Below are positions 1-7,903 of a stretch of 56,258 nt of DNA, piece by piece. Numbering within the stretch: the stretch's first letter is position 1; each line of letters opens with the position of its first letter. Both the position numbers and the translations under genes were made by a program. The notes beneath the pieces are model-generated. The model was not told where the DNA came from. It worked only from the letters and a program-made list of their open reading frames with translations, and searched no databases. The stretch comes from an uncultured Bacilli bacterium (GTDB taxonomy: Bacteria; Bacillota_I; Bacilli_A; RF39; UBA660): assembly GCA_944371325.1 (NCBI GenBank), contig CALVXO010000010.1, forward strand, positions 1-56,258, given 5' to 3'.

Positions 1-1
1 T

Positions 2-208
2 ATTAATAATAACTTTTCTAAAGATGATATTCTATTATCGCTAAGAACTGATAATGGTATAATTGGTTTTATATATTCTTCCATAGTATCCTTATATAGA
101 ATTATAAATAAAATATATCTTTATAAAAGTGCACTTTTATATACTATTTTCCCTAGGTATCTATATCTTACAACAAACAAAAATAAAGTTGAATTGTACG
201 AAATATGA
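2..208 (+). CDS. Partial C-terminal CDS, unknown protein
   Basis: A reading frame is open from the window edge to a TGA at 206-208, about 68 codons, convergent with the reverse transcriptase gene. Its stop lies 4 bases before a bidirectional terminator at 213-232, as expected for a real gene end. The residues are hydrophobic and aromatic-rich (Ile, Leu, Tyr), like the tail of a membrane-associated protein, but no family is recognisable. A perfect 20-base palindrome at 122-141 lies inside the frame, which slightly argues against coding. The start is outside the window. Confidence 0.4.
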   Translation: MNNNFSKDDILLSLRTDNGIIGFIYSSIVSLYRIINKIYLYKSALLYTIFPRYLYLTTNKNKVELYEI

Positions 209-212
209 AAAA

Positions 213-232
213 GGAGTACCTAAATGTACTCC
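213..232. terminator. Bidirectional rho-independent terminator
   Basis: A 7-bp stem (213-219 with 226-232) closes a 6-base loop. A T-run follows on both strands: TTTTTC on the minus strand after the reverse transcriptase stop, and a run of T from about 240 on the plus strand. It would end both the retron transcript and the convergent partial gene. Confidence 0.75.
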
Positions 233-243
233 CATATATTTTT

Positions 244-1479
244 TTATCTTCTATAATTTATAAGCTTATCCTTGTTTTTATTTATAAATTTTGTTAATGT
301 CCCATTTTTATATGCATCAAATATTTTTCTTTCATATTTTAATTGTTCAACTCTTTGAACTTTTACATGAAAGGCAAAGTTTTTTTTGTTCTTATCTATT
401 ACTCTTTTTATATGTTCTCTATTCTTTTTTGTTGACGATGGTTCAACATATTCTATGGTATTAAACATACCATTTAAAGAAATAAAGCATTTCCACTTTT
501 GAATATATTCAAATTCATCTTTAGGTTCTCCCATTGAAATAAATTTATTAAATAGCTTATTCATTTTTGAATGCATCTTTTTTGATGCTCTTACACAATA
601 TCTTTTAACAGTTAACCCTGTAATTAATGGTAATATCAATTGTTCATTTGGTCCTAATTCTTTTTCTATATCAATTATTTTAATTTTTTTCTCACTTATA
701 CAATGACCATAATTAGCTAAAACATTACTAACATCAGTAATCAAGTCATTAGGATTAAAATTATTATCTTTATAAGAAAACGATAAATCGTCAACATAAG
801 TACTAAATTTACAATTATATTTTATAGCCACATTATTTATTTTATCAAACATTTCCTTATATGACAAAAAACTGACTATAGGACTAGTTGGATATCCCTG
901 CGGAATAATTCTTTCACCAGTAATCGAACCTTCTATAGGAACTGTGACAATTTTTGCCATTCTATCCGCTACATCGCTTTCATAAACGATTATATTACCT
1001 TCGTTATCTTTTTTCTCTTTTACCATATGTAAACCAGACTCTTTAGCAAAGAAACTCTTAACCCATTTAAACTTGCAATTGGGAAAAAAACTGTTTATAT
1101 CTAACAATATAAATTTGGTATTACCAATATGATATAAAGCGTTTCTCTTATAATCACTTTCTTTTTTTGAAAATAAGTATTCTGGCATTTCTATTTGAGA
1201 TAAATAAAAGCAAATTCGTCGTAATACTTTTTTATGTTTATCACAACTATCACTAAATTCTCTATACTTACTTGGTGAATAATCAGTTGGTTTTTTGTCA
1301 AATATTTCTTTGGTAACTTTGGATTGATAAAATGTTCTTTTTTTATTTAAAAAATGATGATCCGGATTTCTTATTTCTTTTGTATACACTTTTAAATCTT
1401 TAGTTGATAATAATTTGGCTAATTTACTCTTACTATAACACGCATATAATTCGTTTTTATACACTATATTTTTTTTCAT
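244..1479 (-). CDS. Retron-type reverse transcriptase
   Basis: This 411-residue protein is an RNA-directed DNA polymerase of the retron class. Visible in order are the retron-specific NAxxH motif (NALYH, residues 113-117), RT domain 3 with the first catalytic Asp (LDINSFF, D127), domain 4 (PQGYPTSP, 193-200), the catalytic YVDD box (228-231) and the retron VTG-like motif ITGL (286-289). The C-terminal tail of about 100 residues is basic and longer than in minimal retron RTs of about 320 residues. The ATG has a good ribosome site (AGAGGTGA) 6-7 bases upstream. It lies downstream of a two-helix membrane protein gene and a structured RNA, the layout expected of a defence retron. It would prime on the msr RNA and copy the msd into msDNA. 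The class call is firm; the subtype is inferred. Confidence 0.93.
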   Translation of the reverse strand: MKKNIVYKNELYACYSKSKLAKLLSTKDLKVYTKEIRNPDHHFLNKKRTFYQSKVTKEIFDKKPTDYSPSKYREFSDSCDKHKKVLRRICFYLSQIEMPEYLFSKKESDYKRNALYHIGNTKFILLDINSFFPNCKFKWVKSFFAKESGLHMVKEKKDNEGNIIVYESDVADRMAKIVTVPIEGSITGERIIPQGYPTSPIVSFLSYKEMFDKINNVAIKYNCKFSTYVDDLSFSYKDNNFNPNDLITDVSNVLANYGHCISEKKIKIIDIEKELGPNEQLILPLITGLTVKRYCVRASKKMHSKMNKLFNKFISMGEPKDEFEYIQKWKCFISLNGMFNTIEYVEPSSTKKNREHIKRVIDKNKKNFAFHVKVQRVEQLKYERKIFDAYKNGTLTKFINKNKDKLINYRR

Positions 1480-1505
1480 ATTTGTTCACCTCTAAAAAAA
1501 GGAAA

Positions 1506-1522
1506 AAGCGCTAAATGCGCTT
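1506..1522 (-). terminator. Terminator-like attenuator before the RT gene
   Basis: A perfect 6-bp stem (AAGCGC 1506-1511 with GCGCTT 1517-1522) with a 5-base loop is followed on the minus strand by T5, CC and T7. It sits between the stop of the membrane-protein gene (1555) and the RT start (1479), so it could reduce RT expression relative to the upstream RNA and effector. Confidence 0.6.
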
Positions 1523-1851
1523 CATTGGTTAGCTAAAAGACAATACTTCGCTCGTTATGAGAATGCCACCTTATTATTAAAATTTGATTTATAAGTTATA
1601 ATCTTATAAACAATGTACATAATAATTACAACACATTGGAAAACCCCAAAATCAAAATAACCCATAATAAGTATGAATACTATTATAGAATCAAATGGCT
1701 TTATCATTTTTAATTTGTTTTGTAAAGAGATAACAATCTCATTTATACTTTTGCTCATTTTATTACTCACTTTTTTCACCTCCTATTTAATTATTGAAAA
1801 TAAATAAAAGGTGACACGACCGATGTTTTAGTTAACCTCTTCGCATTTAGC
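1510..1851. repeat. Imperfect inverted repeat bracketing the retron effector gene
   Basis: Two colinear matching blocks are inverted around the small membrane-protein gene. The 10-base block GCTAAATGCG (plus, 1510-1519) recurs on the minus strand at 1851-1842. GGTTAGCTAAAA (plus, 1527-1538) recurs with one change on the minus strand at 1837-1826. In a minus-strand transcript these arms could pair around the effector ORF. See the findings. Confidence 0.6.
1555..1770 (-). CDS. Small two-helix membrane protein, candidate retron effector
   Basis: This protein of about 71 residues has a basic, polar first third and then two hydrophobic segments separated by a short FDFG turn, ending in a Lys/Asn-rich tail. 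That is a two-transmembrane hairpin. Retrons of the Ec48 kind use a two-TM protein as the toxic effector, so by position (between the msr-msd-like RNA and the RT) this is the likely effector; the role is inferred. The frame extends to a GTG at 1779, but that codon lies inside the Shine-Dalgarno AGGAGGTG. The GTG at 1770 is correctly spaced and is chosen here; an ATG at 1758 is the fallback. Confidence 0.75.
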   Translation of the reverse strand: MSNKMSKSINEIVISLQNKLKMIKPFDSIIVFILIMGYFDFGVFQCVVIIMYIVYKIITYKSNFNNKVAFS

Positions 1852-2042
1852 TTTCCAGTGGTATGATGGAAAAATGTTTGTAGGTAATGATACAGCTTGA
1901 CTGGATCATTGCCACAAACATCCAGCATAGCATTTATTTGCTTGCAAATCTCCCAACGTCCTATAATTTTGAGCACACAGTATTATTTCAACTGCCTTTA
2001 CTTAATGTAATTTTCCAGTTATTGCCTACTTTCAAATCACGG
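1815..2042 (-). ncRNA. Candidate retron msr-msd RNA
   Basis: No convincing gene lies between the DUF4268 stop (2063) and the effector gene. The minus strand here is clearly less AT-rich than its surroundings and heavily foldable. The core is a hairpin of about 26 paired bases at 1862-1929: TATG/CATA, TGG/CCA, an 8-bp stem 1874-1881/1914-1921, GG/CC, a 6-bp stem 1886-1891/1905-1910 and CAG/CTG closing a 5-base loop. This is msd-like. Upstream, in the proposed msr, are smaller hairpins (AACTG/CAGTT around TTAC/GTAA near 1992-2023; ATTTG/CAAAT near 1938-1950). The ends 2034-2042 and 1820-1829 can pair imperfectly and are tentative a1/a2 arms. A promoter is at 2047-2075. The branching G is not assigned. 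Boundaries are approximate. Confidence 0.65.
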
Positions 2043-2046
2043 AATT

Positions 2047-2075
2047 ATTATATCATTTTTTCTTATTGTTTTAAA
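2047..2075 (-). promoter_or_regulatory. Promoter for the retron RNA and operon
   Basis: On the minus strand a -35-like TTTAAA (2075-2070) lies exactly 17 bases from a consensus TATAAT (2052-2047). It overlaps the end of the DUF4268 gene. Transcription would begin near 2040, at the proposed a1 arm. Confidence 0.55.
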
Positions 2076-2998
2076 TACTTTTTAAATGTATTTTTAAATA
2101 ATTCCACATTATTCATCATCCATTCAAATGCTTCTATCCATGAATCTGAGTTTGGATCAACATCTAAATTAGATACTAATTTTATTCTTGATGCTTTTTT
2201 TCCTTCTAATGGCATCCATTGTAAATTTTGTGAGATTTTTTCATTTATTTCTTCTTTATATTTTTCTAAAGAATAATATAAATCTTTATTATCATTTATG
2301 TATAGTTCACATGCAATCTCATGTTTTTTAGTATTATATGTTAAATCTAAATGACAATCACTTCTACCTATAAAAATATTATACCAATGTTGTGGTAAAG
2401 GTTTAATTAAAGAAAAACTAACCTTTCTTTCTTCACAATAATTTTTAAAATCTTCCCAAAAATTAAGTTGTATTGTAGACGCATTACTCATATTTTTAGA
2501 TACACTTTTTCTAATTGCTTTTGCCCAATTATTTGGTTTACTTATTATTTGAAATTTAGGAGCAATTTGTGAATCACCAATTTTCCATAATTCAATTTGC
2601 ACTAAAAATATATTAATATGCTCATCAGAATGTTCATTTAACCAATCAACCGCTTGCTTATGCTCATCTCTTACATCTTTAACTATCCAAATTTGAATAT
2701 CTGCATCAAAACCCGCTGAATAAACAATTACCTTTCCTAAATGATCATGATTAGTCATTTCAAGTTGATTTTCTATTATTATTGTTTTATCAGTTTCTTC
2801 TTCATGTGCTTTAATATCAACATTATATCTTCCTGTTGAAGCCTCGGTTTCATCAACAGTAATATTAAATCCTAATTCTTCACTTAATAATTTGATATTA
2901 TTTTCTTTAGCCAGCCATTTAGTAAAATCAGTAGCTTCATTCTTCCATACTTCTCTTAAATTACTAATTTTTTCTAATCTACCTAAATTATAGTTCAT
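2063..2998 (-). CDS. DUF4268 family protein, PD-(D/E)XK nuclease-like
   Basis: This 311-residue protein resembles the DUF4268 family, whose members often sit near type I restriction systems. The N-terminal half has the layout of a PD-(D/E)XK nuclease core: acidic residues E49-E52, D61 in the strand NVDI, and an E-x-Q motif (E76, Q78) at the end of the next strand, followed by HDHLGK (84-89) and a predicted strand carrying YSAG. The C-terminal part, about 150 residues, carries the DUF4268 region and has no catalytic motif I can name. An AGGAGG site precedes the ATG. It follows hsdR by 28 bases, so it probably shares that transcript. Nuclease activity is inferred from the motif only. Confidence 0.75.
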   Translation of the reverse strand: MNYNLGRLEKISNLREVWKNEATDFTKWLAKENNIKLLSEELGFNITVDETEASTGRYNVDIKAHEEETDKTIIIENQLEMTNHDHLGKVIVYSAGFDADIQIWIVKDVRDEHKQAVDWLNEHSDEHINIFLVQIELWKIGDSQIAPKFQIISKPNNWAKAIRKSVSKNMSNASTIQLNFWEDFKNYCEERKVSFSLIKPLPQHWYNIFIGRSDCHLDLTYNTKKHEIACELYINDNKDLYYSLEKYKEEINEKISQNLQWMPLEGKKASRIKLVSNLDVDPNSDSWIEAFEWMMNNVELFKNTFKKYLKQ

Positions 2999-3026
2999 TA
3001 CAAATCCTCCTAATAAATTTGATGCT

Positions 3027-6000
3027 TTAACTTACCATATTCTTACAATTTAACTCAGCTTGTTTTATTACTGTTTGAACTGCTTGTTCACTCTTATTTG
3101 GTGGATAATTATATTTAATTAATAATTTTCTAATTTCCATTCTCATATGCGCTTTTGATGATTTCTTAATATCCCAGTCTATTGTCATATTAGAATTAAC
3201 AACTTCTACTAATTCTCTAGCAATCTGTACTAAAATTTCGTCTTTCATTAATTCTTTAACTTCTGGATCATTTCCTAAAGCATCAAAGAAGGCTCTTTCT
3301 TCTGGTGACAGATTATATTCAGTACCAGATTCGATTTCTTTTTCTATTTCTTTTTTTAAAGCAATCATTTCTTCTATCATTTGTTCAATATCTGCTAAAT
3401 TAGTTCTTTCATTATAAGAATCAGCTATTTTTTTAAATCTTGTAGAGAATTTTTCCATTAAAATTAAGTTTGTTTGACCTATTTTCATAATATACTCTTT
3501 TAATGCATGATTTAATACTTCTGCAGCTACATTCTTAGATTTCATTTTAGCAAGTTTATTTAAAATATCATCATTTAACAAACTTAAAGCATTACTTTTC
3601 TTTATAGTTCCAATATTAATTAATTCATCATCATTAATCGCATCTTCTAACATTTTTGATACTTTAGAATTTATTTCTTTAACATCTATTTTTCCATTTC
3701 CAGATATTTTAGATATAAAACTTCTAACAGAAATAATATACAATATTTCTTCTTTTAAATCATTATCTAATTGTCCAGTACAAATTGAATATAGACCCTT
3801 GATATCATAACTATATCTCATAAATCTTTTTTTAGATTCTTCTGTTTCTAAAATAAAATTAGCACCTTCATTAATTAAATCATATTTTCCTCTATTATCT
3901 AAGGAAGAAAAATTACTATAATTAAAATGATGAAATAAGTTTCTGATTAATTCAACTTTATCTTTTAATAAAACAACCACTTCTTCATTATCAACTATTT
4001 TACCTTGATCTCTTTCTGTATATGTTTTTAACGCTTCTAACAACCATCTTTTTAAGCCAATATAATCTACTATTAATCCACCTGTTTTATCTTTATATAC
4101 CCTATTTACTCTAGCTATTGCCTGCATTAAATTATGTGCTTTCATTGGTTTATCTACATACATTGTTCCAAGACAAGGAACATCAAATCCTGTTAACCAC
4201 ATATCTACAACAATAGCTATTTTAAATGAACTATTAGGATCTTTAAATTCTGTTTCATACTTTTGCTTATCATTTTTTGAACCAATAGCAATTTGCATTT
4301 CTTCTGAATCATTATTTGAAGGTGTAATAATCATATGAACAACATCTTTATAATCTGGTCTTAACTCTAATATTTTTTTATACATCGTATAAGCAGCATT
4401 TCTTGAATAAGCAACTATCATTGCTTTATTTGCTACTAAATCTTTTCTATCTTCATAATGCTTTAATATATCTTCTACAATTATACCCAATCTATCTGGA
4501 TCTTCCAATATCTGTTTCATATTAGCCATTTCAATTTGACTTTTTCTAATTTCATCAGTATCGGCTTTTCCATCTTCTTCTAAAGCATTATAATATTCAT
4601 CTATGGCTTCAAGAATTCTATCATTTAGACCAACTTTAGCCATTCTAGCTTCATATAAAATTGGAACAGTTGCCCCGTCTTCAATAGCTTGTGTCATGTC
4701 ATAAACATCAATAATATTACCAAAAACATTAGTCGTAGAATGGTCTTTTGTTTCAACTGGCGTTCCAGTAAATCCAATATATTTAGCATTTGGTAAAGCA
4801 TCATGTAAATATTTTGCAGTACCATATTTTTTTACTGCTTCAAATTTGTTCATATCAAACTTCATTACAGCATCTATTCCATAATGGCTTCTATGAGCTT
4901 CATCGGCAATAACTAATATATCTTTTCTTTCACTTAATAATCCTGTTTCTTCTTCAAATTTCTGAAGTGTTGTAAATATTATTCCTCCAGCTATTCTTGC
5001 TTCTAAACGTTTCTTTAATCCCTCTCTTGATTCTACTTGTTCAGGACTTTGTCTTAAATAATCACTACATTTAGAAAAAGTTGCAAATAACTGATTATCT
5101 AAATCATTTCTATCAGTTACTACTACTATAGTAGGATTATTTAATTTTTTAATCATATTTCCTACATAGAAAACCATACTAAAACTTTTTCCAGAACCTT
5201 GGGTATGCCAAATAATCCCAGCTTTACCATCTTTAGCCATTAAAGTTCTATCAATAGCTTTTTCTACACCATAATATTGATGATATGCAGGAAGTATTTT
5301 ATTATCATCACTGTATAAAATGTAATTATCTATTAAATCCAATAATGTTTTTTTATTAAACATTCCATTAATTAAAGATTCATGCGTATTATTTTTTCTT
5401 GTAGCATCGTTAATTCCAGTCTTTTTCCACTCATTAAACCTAGAATAATTACAAGTAATAGTTCCAGCCTTAGCAGTTACCCCATCACTTATTACTAATA
5501 CCTGATTATAATAAAATAAACTTGGAATATGAACATTCATATAACCCTTTAATTGATTATAAGCGCTTTCTAAATCAACTTCTTCACGGGTCATACTTTT
5601 TAATTCAAATACAATTAAAGGCATACCATTAATATAAATAATCATATCTGGTCTTTTAACACTATGTTCTTCTATAGTAAATTGATTAGTTACTAAAAAT
5701 TCATTATTATTAATATTATCAAAATCTATTAATTTTACCGTGTGATAAATAACACCATCTTTTGTATATTCAGGAACACTAATCCCCGTGTGCAAATACT
5801 TAGTAAATTGTTTATTATTCTTTACTAAATTATTTTGATCTAAATTTTTAACTATTCTTACAGCTTCTCTTATAGTTTCATCTTTTAAATTTCTATTTAA
5901 TTTATATAATGACATAGTTAAATTAGGCTCTAATATAACCTCTGAATAATCTCTAACAATAGACTCTCCAGGTTCATATTCATAACCTAATTCTTTTAAC

Positions 6001-6041
6001 ATATCTACTGTCATTAACTCTAATCCTTCTTCATTCAACAC
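3027..6041 (-). CDS. hsdR: Type I restriction endonuclease subunit R
   Basis: The 1004-residue motor and nuclease subunit of a type I restriction enzyme. In order it has a PD-(D/E)XK nuclease domain (RPD with D132, then E146-L-K148), an SF2 helicase domain with Walker A (TQGSGKS near 280-286), DEAH box (380-383) and TGTP (426-429), a second RecA-like domain ending in the arginine-finger motif ARVNR near 650, and a helical C-terminal region that usually docks on the methylase. It would cut DNA lacking HsdM methylation after ATP-driven translocation. The frame begins with GTG at 6041 (a TTG follows directly) behind a weak AAAGG site about 12 bases upstream, so the start is uncertain by a few codons. 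All core motifs are intact. Confidence 0.96.
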   Translation of the reverse strand: MLNEEGLELMTVDMLKELGYEYEPGESIVRDYSEVILEPNLTMSLYKLNRNLKDETIREAVRIVKNLDQNNLVKNNKQFTKYLHTGISVPEYTKDGVIYHTVKLIDFDNINNNEFLVTNQFTIEEHSVKRPDMIIYINGMPLIVFELKSMTREEVDLESAYNQLKGYMNVHIPSLFYYNQVLVISDGVTAKAGTITCNYSRFNEWKKTGINDATRKNNTHESLINGMFNKKTLLDLIDNYILYSDDNKILPAYHQYYGVEKAIDRTLMAKDGKAGIIWHTQGSGKSFSMVFYVGNMIKKLNNPTIVVVTDRNDLDNQLFATFSKCSDYLRQSPEQVESREGLKKRLEARIAGGIIFTTLQKFEEETGLLSERKDILVIADEAHRSHYGIDAVMKFDMNKFEAVKKYGTAKYLHDALPNAKYIGFTGTPVETKDHSTTNVFGNIIDVYDMTQAIEDGATVPILYEARMAKVGLNDRILEAIDEYYNALEEDGKADTDEIRKSQIEMANMKQILEDPDRLGIIVEDILKHYEDRKDLVANKAMIVAYSRNAAYTMYKKILELRPDYKDVVHMIITPSNNDSEEMQIAIGSKNDKQKYETEFKDPNSSFKIAIVVDMWLTGFDVPCLGTMYVDKPMKAHNLMQAIARVNRVYKDKTGGLIVDYIGLKRWLLEALKTYTERDQGKIVDNEEVVVLLKDKVELIRNLFHHFNYSNFSSLDNRGKYDLINEGANFILETEESKKRFMRYSYDIKGLYSICTGQLDNDLKEEILYIISVRSFISKISGNGKIDVKEINSKVSKMLEDAINDDELINIGTIKKSNALSLLNDDILNKLAKMKSKNVAAEVLNHALKEYIMKIGQTNLILMEKFSTRFKKIADSYNERTNLADIEQMIEEMIALKKEIEKEIESGTEYNLSPEERAFFDALGNDPEVKELMKDEILVQIARELVEVVNSNMTIDWDIKKSSKAHMRMEIRKLLIKYNYPPNKSEQAVQTVIKQAELNCKNMVS

Positions 6042-6056
6042 TATTTATCACTACCT

Positions 6057-6710
6057 TTACAATCTCATTTCCTTCTTTATTTTTTCAACAACTTTTTCAT
6101 CAATTATTTTATTATAATTATTTTTTAATTTATCAAGTGATTTATATAATTTATCTCTGTGTTTTAGCTCTCCATATTGTTTTTGTAACTCTTTATATGT
6201 TTTTTTATTAAAAGATTGTTCATTATTATTACACATCATATCAGATAATATCTGGTATTTATACATTTCTAACAATACATTTTGATAACAAACAATAAAA
6301 TCATGTAATGCTAAACCATATTTGTTTTGAAATAAAAATGAAATTTCAGTAGCAACTCTTTTCATATCTTCAAGTTTTATTAAAAATTCTGTTTTGTAAT
6401 CATTATTTTTAGGATTATTTATTATTTTTGTAATATCTTTTAGATAAGAATTGTTAGTTAATTGAGAAAACTGAATATCCACTATTATAGCTTCATCACT
6501 TTTTTCATCACTATAATCTAATAATTTTATATTATCCATATACAATTCATAAATCCCATAAAAAATTAAATAGTTTTCTATTCTTTTATTAAATAGAAAT
6601 TGCTTGTTACTCATTTTTAATTGCTTTGATGTTTGAAATATTGCTATTATTGCAACTATAGCAGTAATAATAGAAAAAATATCTTCTTTTAAAATTTCAA
6701 TAATATTCAC
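6057..6710 (-). CDS. Membrane-anchored protein of unknown function in the R-M operon
   Basis: A 217-residue protein with one N-terminal transmembrane helix (about residues 10-27) and a long helical, Lys- and Asn-rich cytoplasmic part. I recognise no family. It starts with GTG behind a strong AGGAGG site 8 bases upstream. It lies between hsdS and hsdR, 15 bases before hsdR and 41 bases after hsdS, so it is co-transcribed with the restriction system. Single-helix proteins of this sort occur as passengers in type I R-M loci, but their role is unknown. It could be a separate defence effector or a regulator. Confidence 0.7.
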   Translation of the reverse strand: MNIIEILKEDIFSIITAIVAIIAIFQTSKQLKMSNKQFLFNKRIENYLIFYGIYELYMDNIKLLDYSDEKSDEAIIVDIQFSQLTNNSYLKDITKIINNPKNNDYKTEFLIKLEDMKRVATEISFLFQNKYGLALHDFIVCYQNVLLEMYKYQILSDMMCNNNEQSFNKKTYKELQKQYGELKHRDKLYKSLDKLKNNYNKIIDEKVVEKIKKEMRL

Positions 6711-6751
6711 TATTTTATCCTCCTTTAGTATGCAAATAACTATTTGTATGA

Positions 6752-7894
6752 CTAAATTTCTATATTTTCTAGGTTAATTTCTCCATTCATTAACTTTGGT
6801 AGTAATGTATCTCGTAGTTGTGTTAAATTATTATTTTCATATTCTATTTCTTTTTGTCTTTGCCTCATTGATTTAATCATATCGCAAAATTGATTTTGCT
6901 TTTCTAATGATATTTTCTTTATTTTGTATGATGTTAAATAATCAACTTTCATATTTGGTCGCACAGAAGTTTCACTATCAATTCTATGTATATAATCATA
7001 AAAATCTTTTGTTTTCATAGTTAAATATATATATAATGGATTATAATTTTCATTTACTTTTAATCTAATAAGTCCATTATTACACACTATATTCATTGAA
7101 TCTTCAATTAAATAAGATAATCCATTAACTGCTGTTCTTGTAATAACTATATCTCCTATATCAAGTTTATAATTATTGAAATCTTTATCGGTCATTTTAG
7201 CAAATCCCCATTCATAGCAATTCCTATTATTAGTCATATCTCCAACTCTAATACAACGGATACCTGTATCATAGTCAACAATAGGTGCTCTTTGAATTGC
7301 ATCTGCACCTGTCCCTATTTTTTTTACACAGTCTTCTAAAGTTGCTTCTTCTGCTTCACTATTATCTTCTATAAATTTTTTATATAATGTTAATATTAAT
7401 TCCTGCAAATTATTATTTAATTTATTATTTAGTTCTATTTTTTTATCAATATTATCTAAAATTTTTTCTATTTTTAATTGTTCTTCTTCACTATTAAAAT
7501 TTAAAACTAAGTTCTCTAAATCACTTCTACTAATAGCCTCAAAAACTGTGCCAGAAGATTTTCTTTTTATATTTTCAATATTATTTTTTAATAAATAATA
7601 TAAATATTGATTATTATTATTCTTCATTTTTATCGATGCTAATCCGCGGCCTATACAAATATCAAATGGAGCAATATTTACATCCCCAACCGGAGCCCTA
7701 ACGCTCATCAAAACACTATTTTTAATACCTATTTTAAGCGGTTTAGTAGTCCATGTATCTATTTTAGGATATTTATCTCCAAATGTTTTTCTACCTTGCA
7801 AGAAAGGAATTCCATTATTACATTGATTATAATATTTAGAACTAGGAGATTGCCCCATAACTATGTAGCATTGATCTTTTAATTTTTTTAACAT
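6752..7894 (-). CDS. hsdS: Type I restriction-modification specificity subunit S
   Basis: A 380-residue DNA-recognition subunit with two target-recognition domains (about 1-130 and 190-330), each followed by a conserved helix: EEEQLKIEKILDNIDKKI near 140-160, and the C-terminal EKQNQFCDMIKSM region. The family hallmark QGRKTFG and the tail TLLPKLMNGEI are present. It dictates the bipartite site recognised by both HsdM and HsdR. The frame can be extended to a GTG at 7903, but that codon lies in the ribosome site, so the ATG at 7894 is preferred. The ribosome site overlaps the stop codon of the upstream PIN-like gene, implying coupled translation. Only one hsdS is present, with no recombinase or silent cassette. 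Confidence 0.93.
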   Translation of the reverse strand: MLKKLKDQCYIVMGQSPSSKYYNQCNNGIPFLQGRKTFGDKYPKIDTWTTKPLKIGIKNSVLMSVRAPVGDVNIAPFDICIGRGLASIKMKNNNNQYLYYLLKNNIENIKRKSSGTVFEAISRSDLENLVLNFNSEEEQLKIEKILDNIDKKIELNNKLNNNLQELILTLYKKFIEDNSEAEEATLEDCVKKIGTGADAIQRAPIVDYDTGIRCIRVGDMTNNRNCYEWGFAKMTDKDFNNYKLDIGDIVITRTAVNGLSYLIEDSMNIVCNNGLIRLKVNENYNPLYIYLTMKTKDFYDYIHRIDSETSVRPNMKVDYLTSYKIKKISLEKQNQFCDMIKSMRQRQKEIEYENNNLTQLRDTLLPKLMNGEINLENIEI

Positions 7895-7903
7895 ATTATT
7901 CAC

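Noticed and set aside
122..141. Perfect 20-base palindrome
   Set aside because: It lies inside a probable reading frame without a T-run on either strand, so it is not called a terminator. An operator role has no support.
1791..1976. A 61-codon minus-strand ORF with GC-richer codons over the retron RNA region
   Set aside because: It starts with GTG without a ribosome site and resembles no family. The codon bias is explained by the structured RNA, whose 26-pair stem would be an odd coincidence in a coding sequence. A transposase fragment cannot be excluded.
6752..7894. Phase-variable hsdS
   Set aside because: Only one hsdS is present, and no recombinase, silent cassette or simple-repeat tract is seen.
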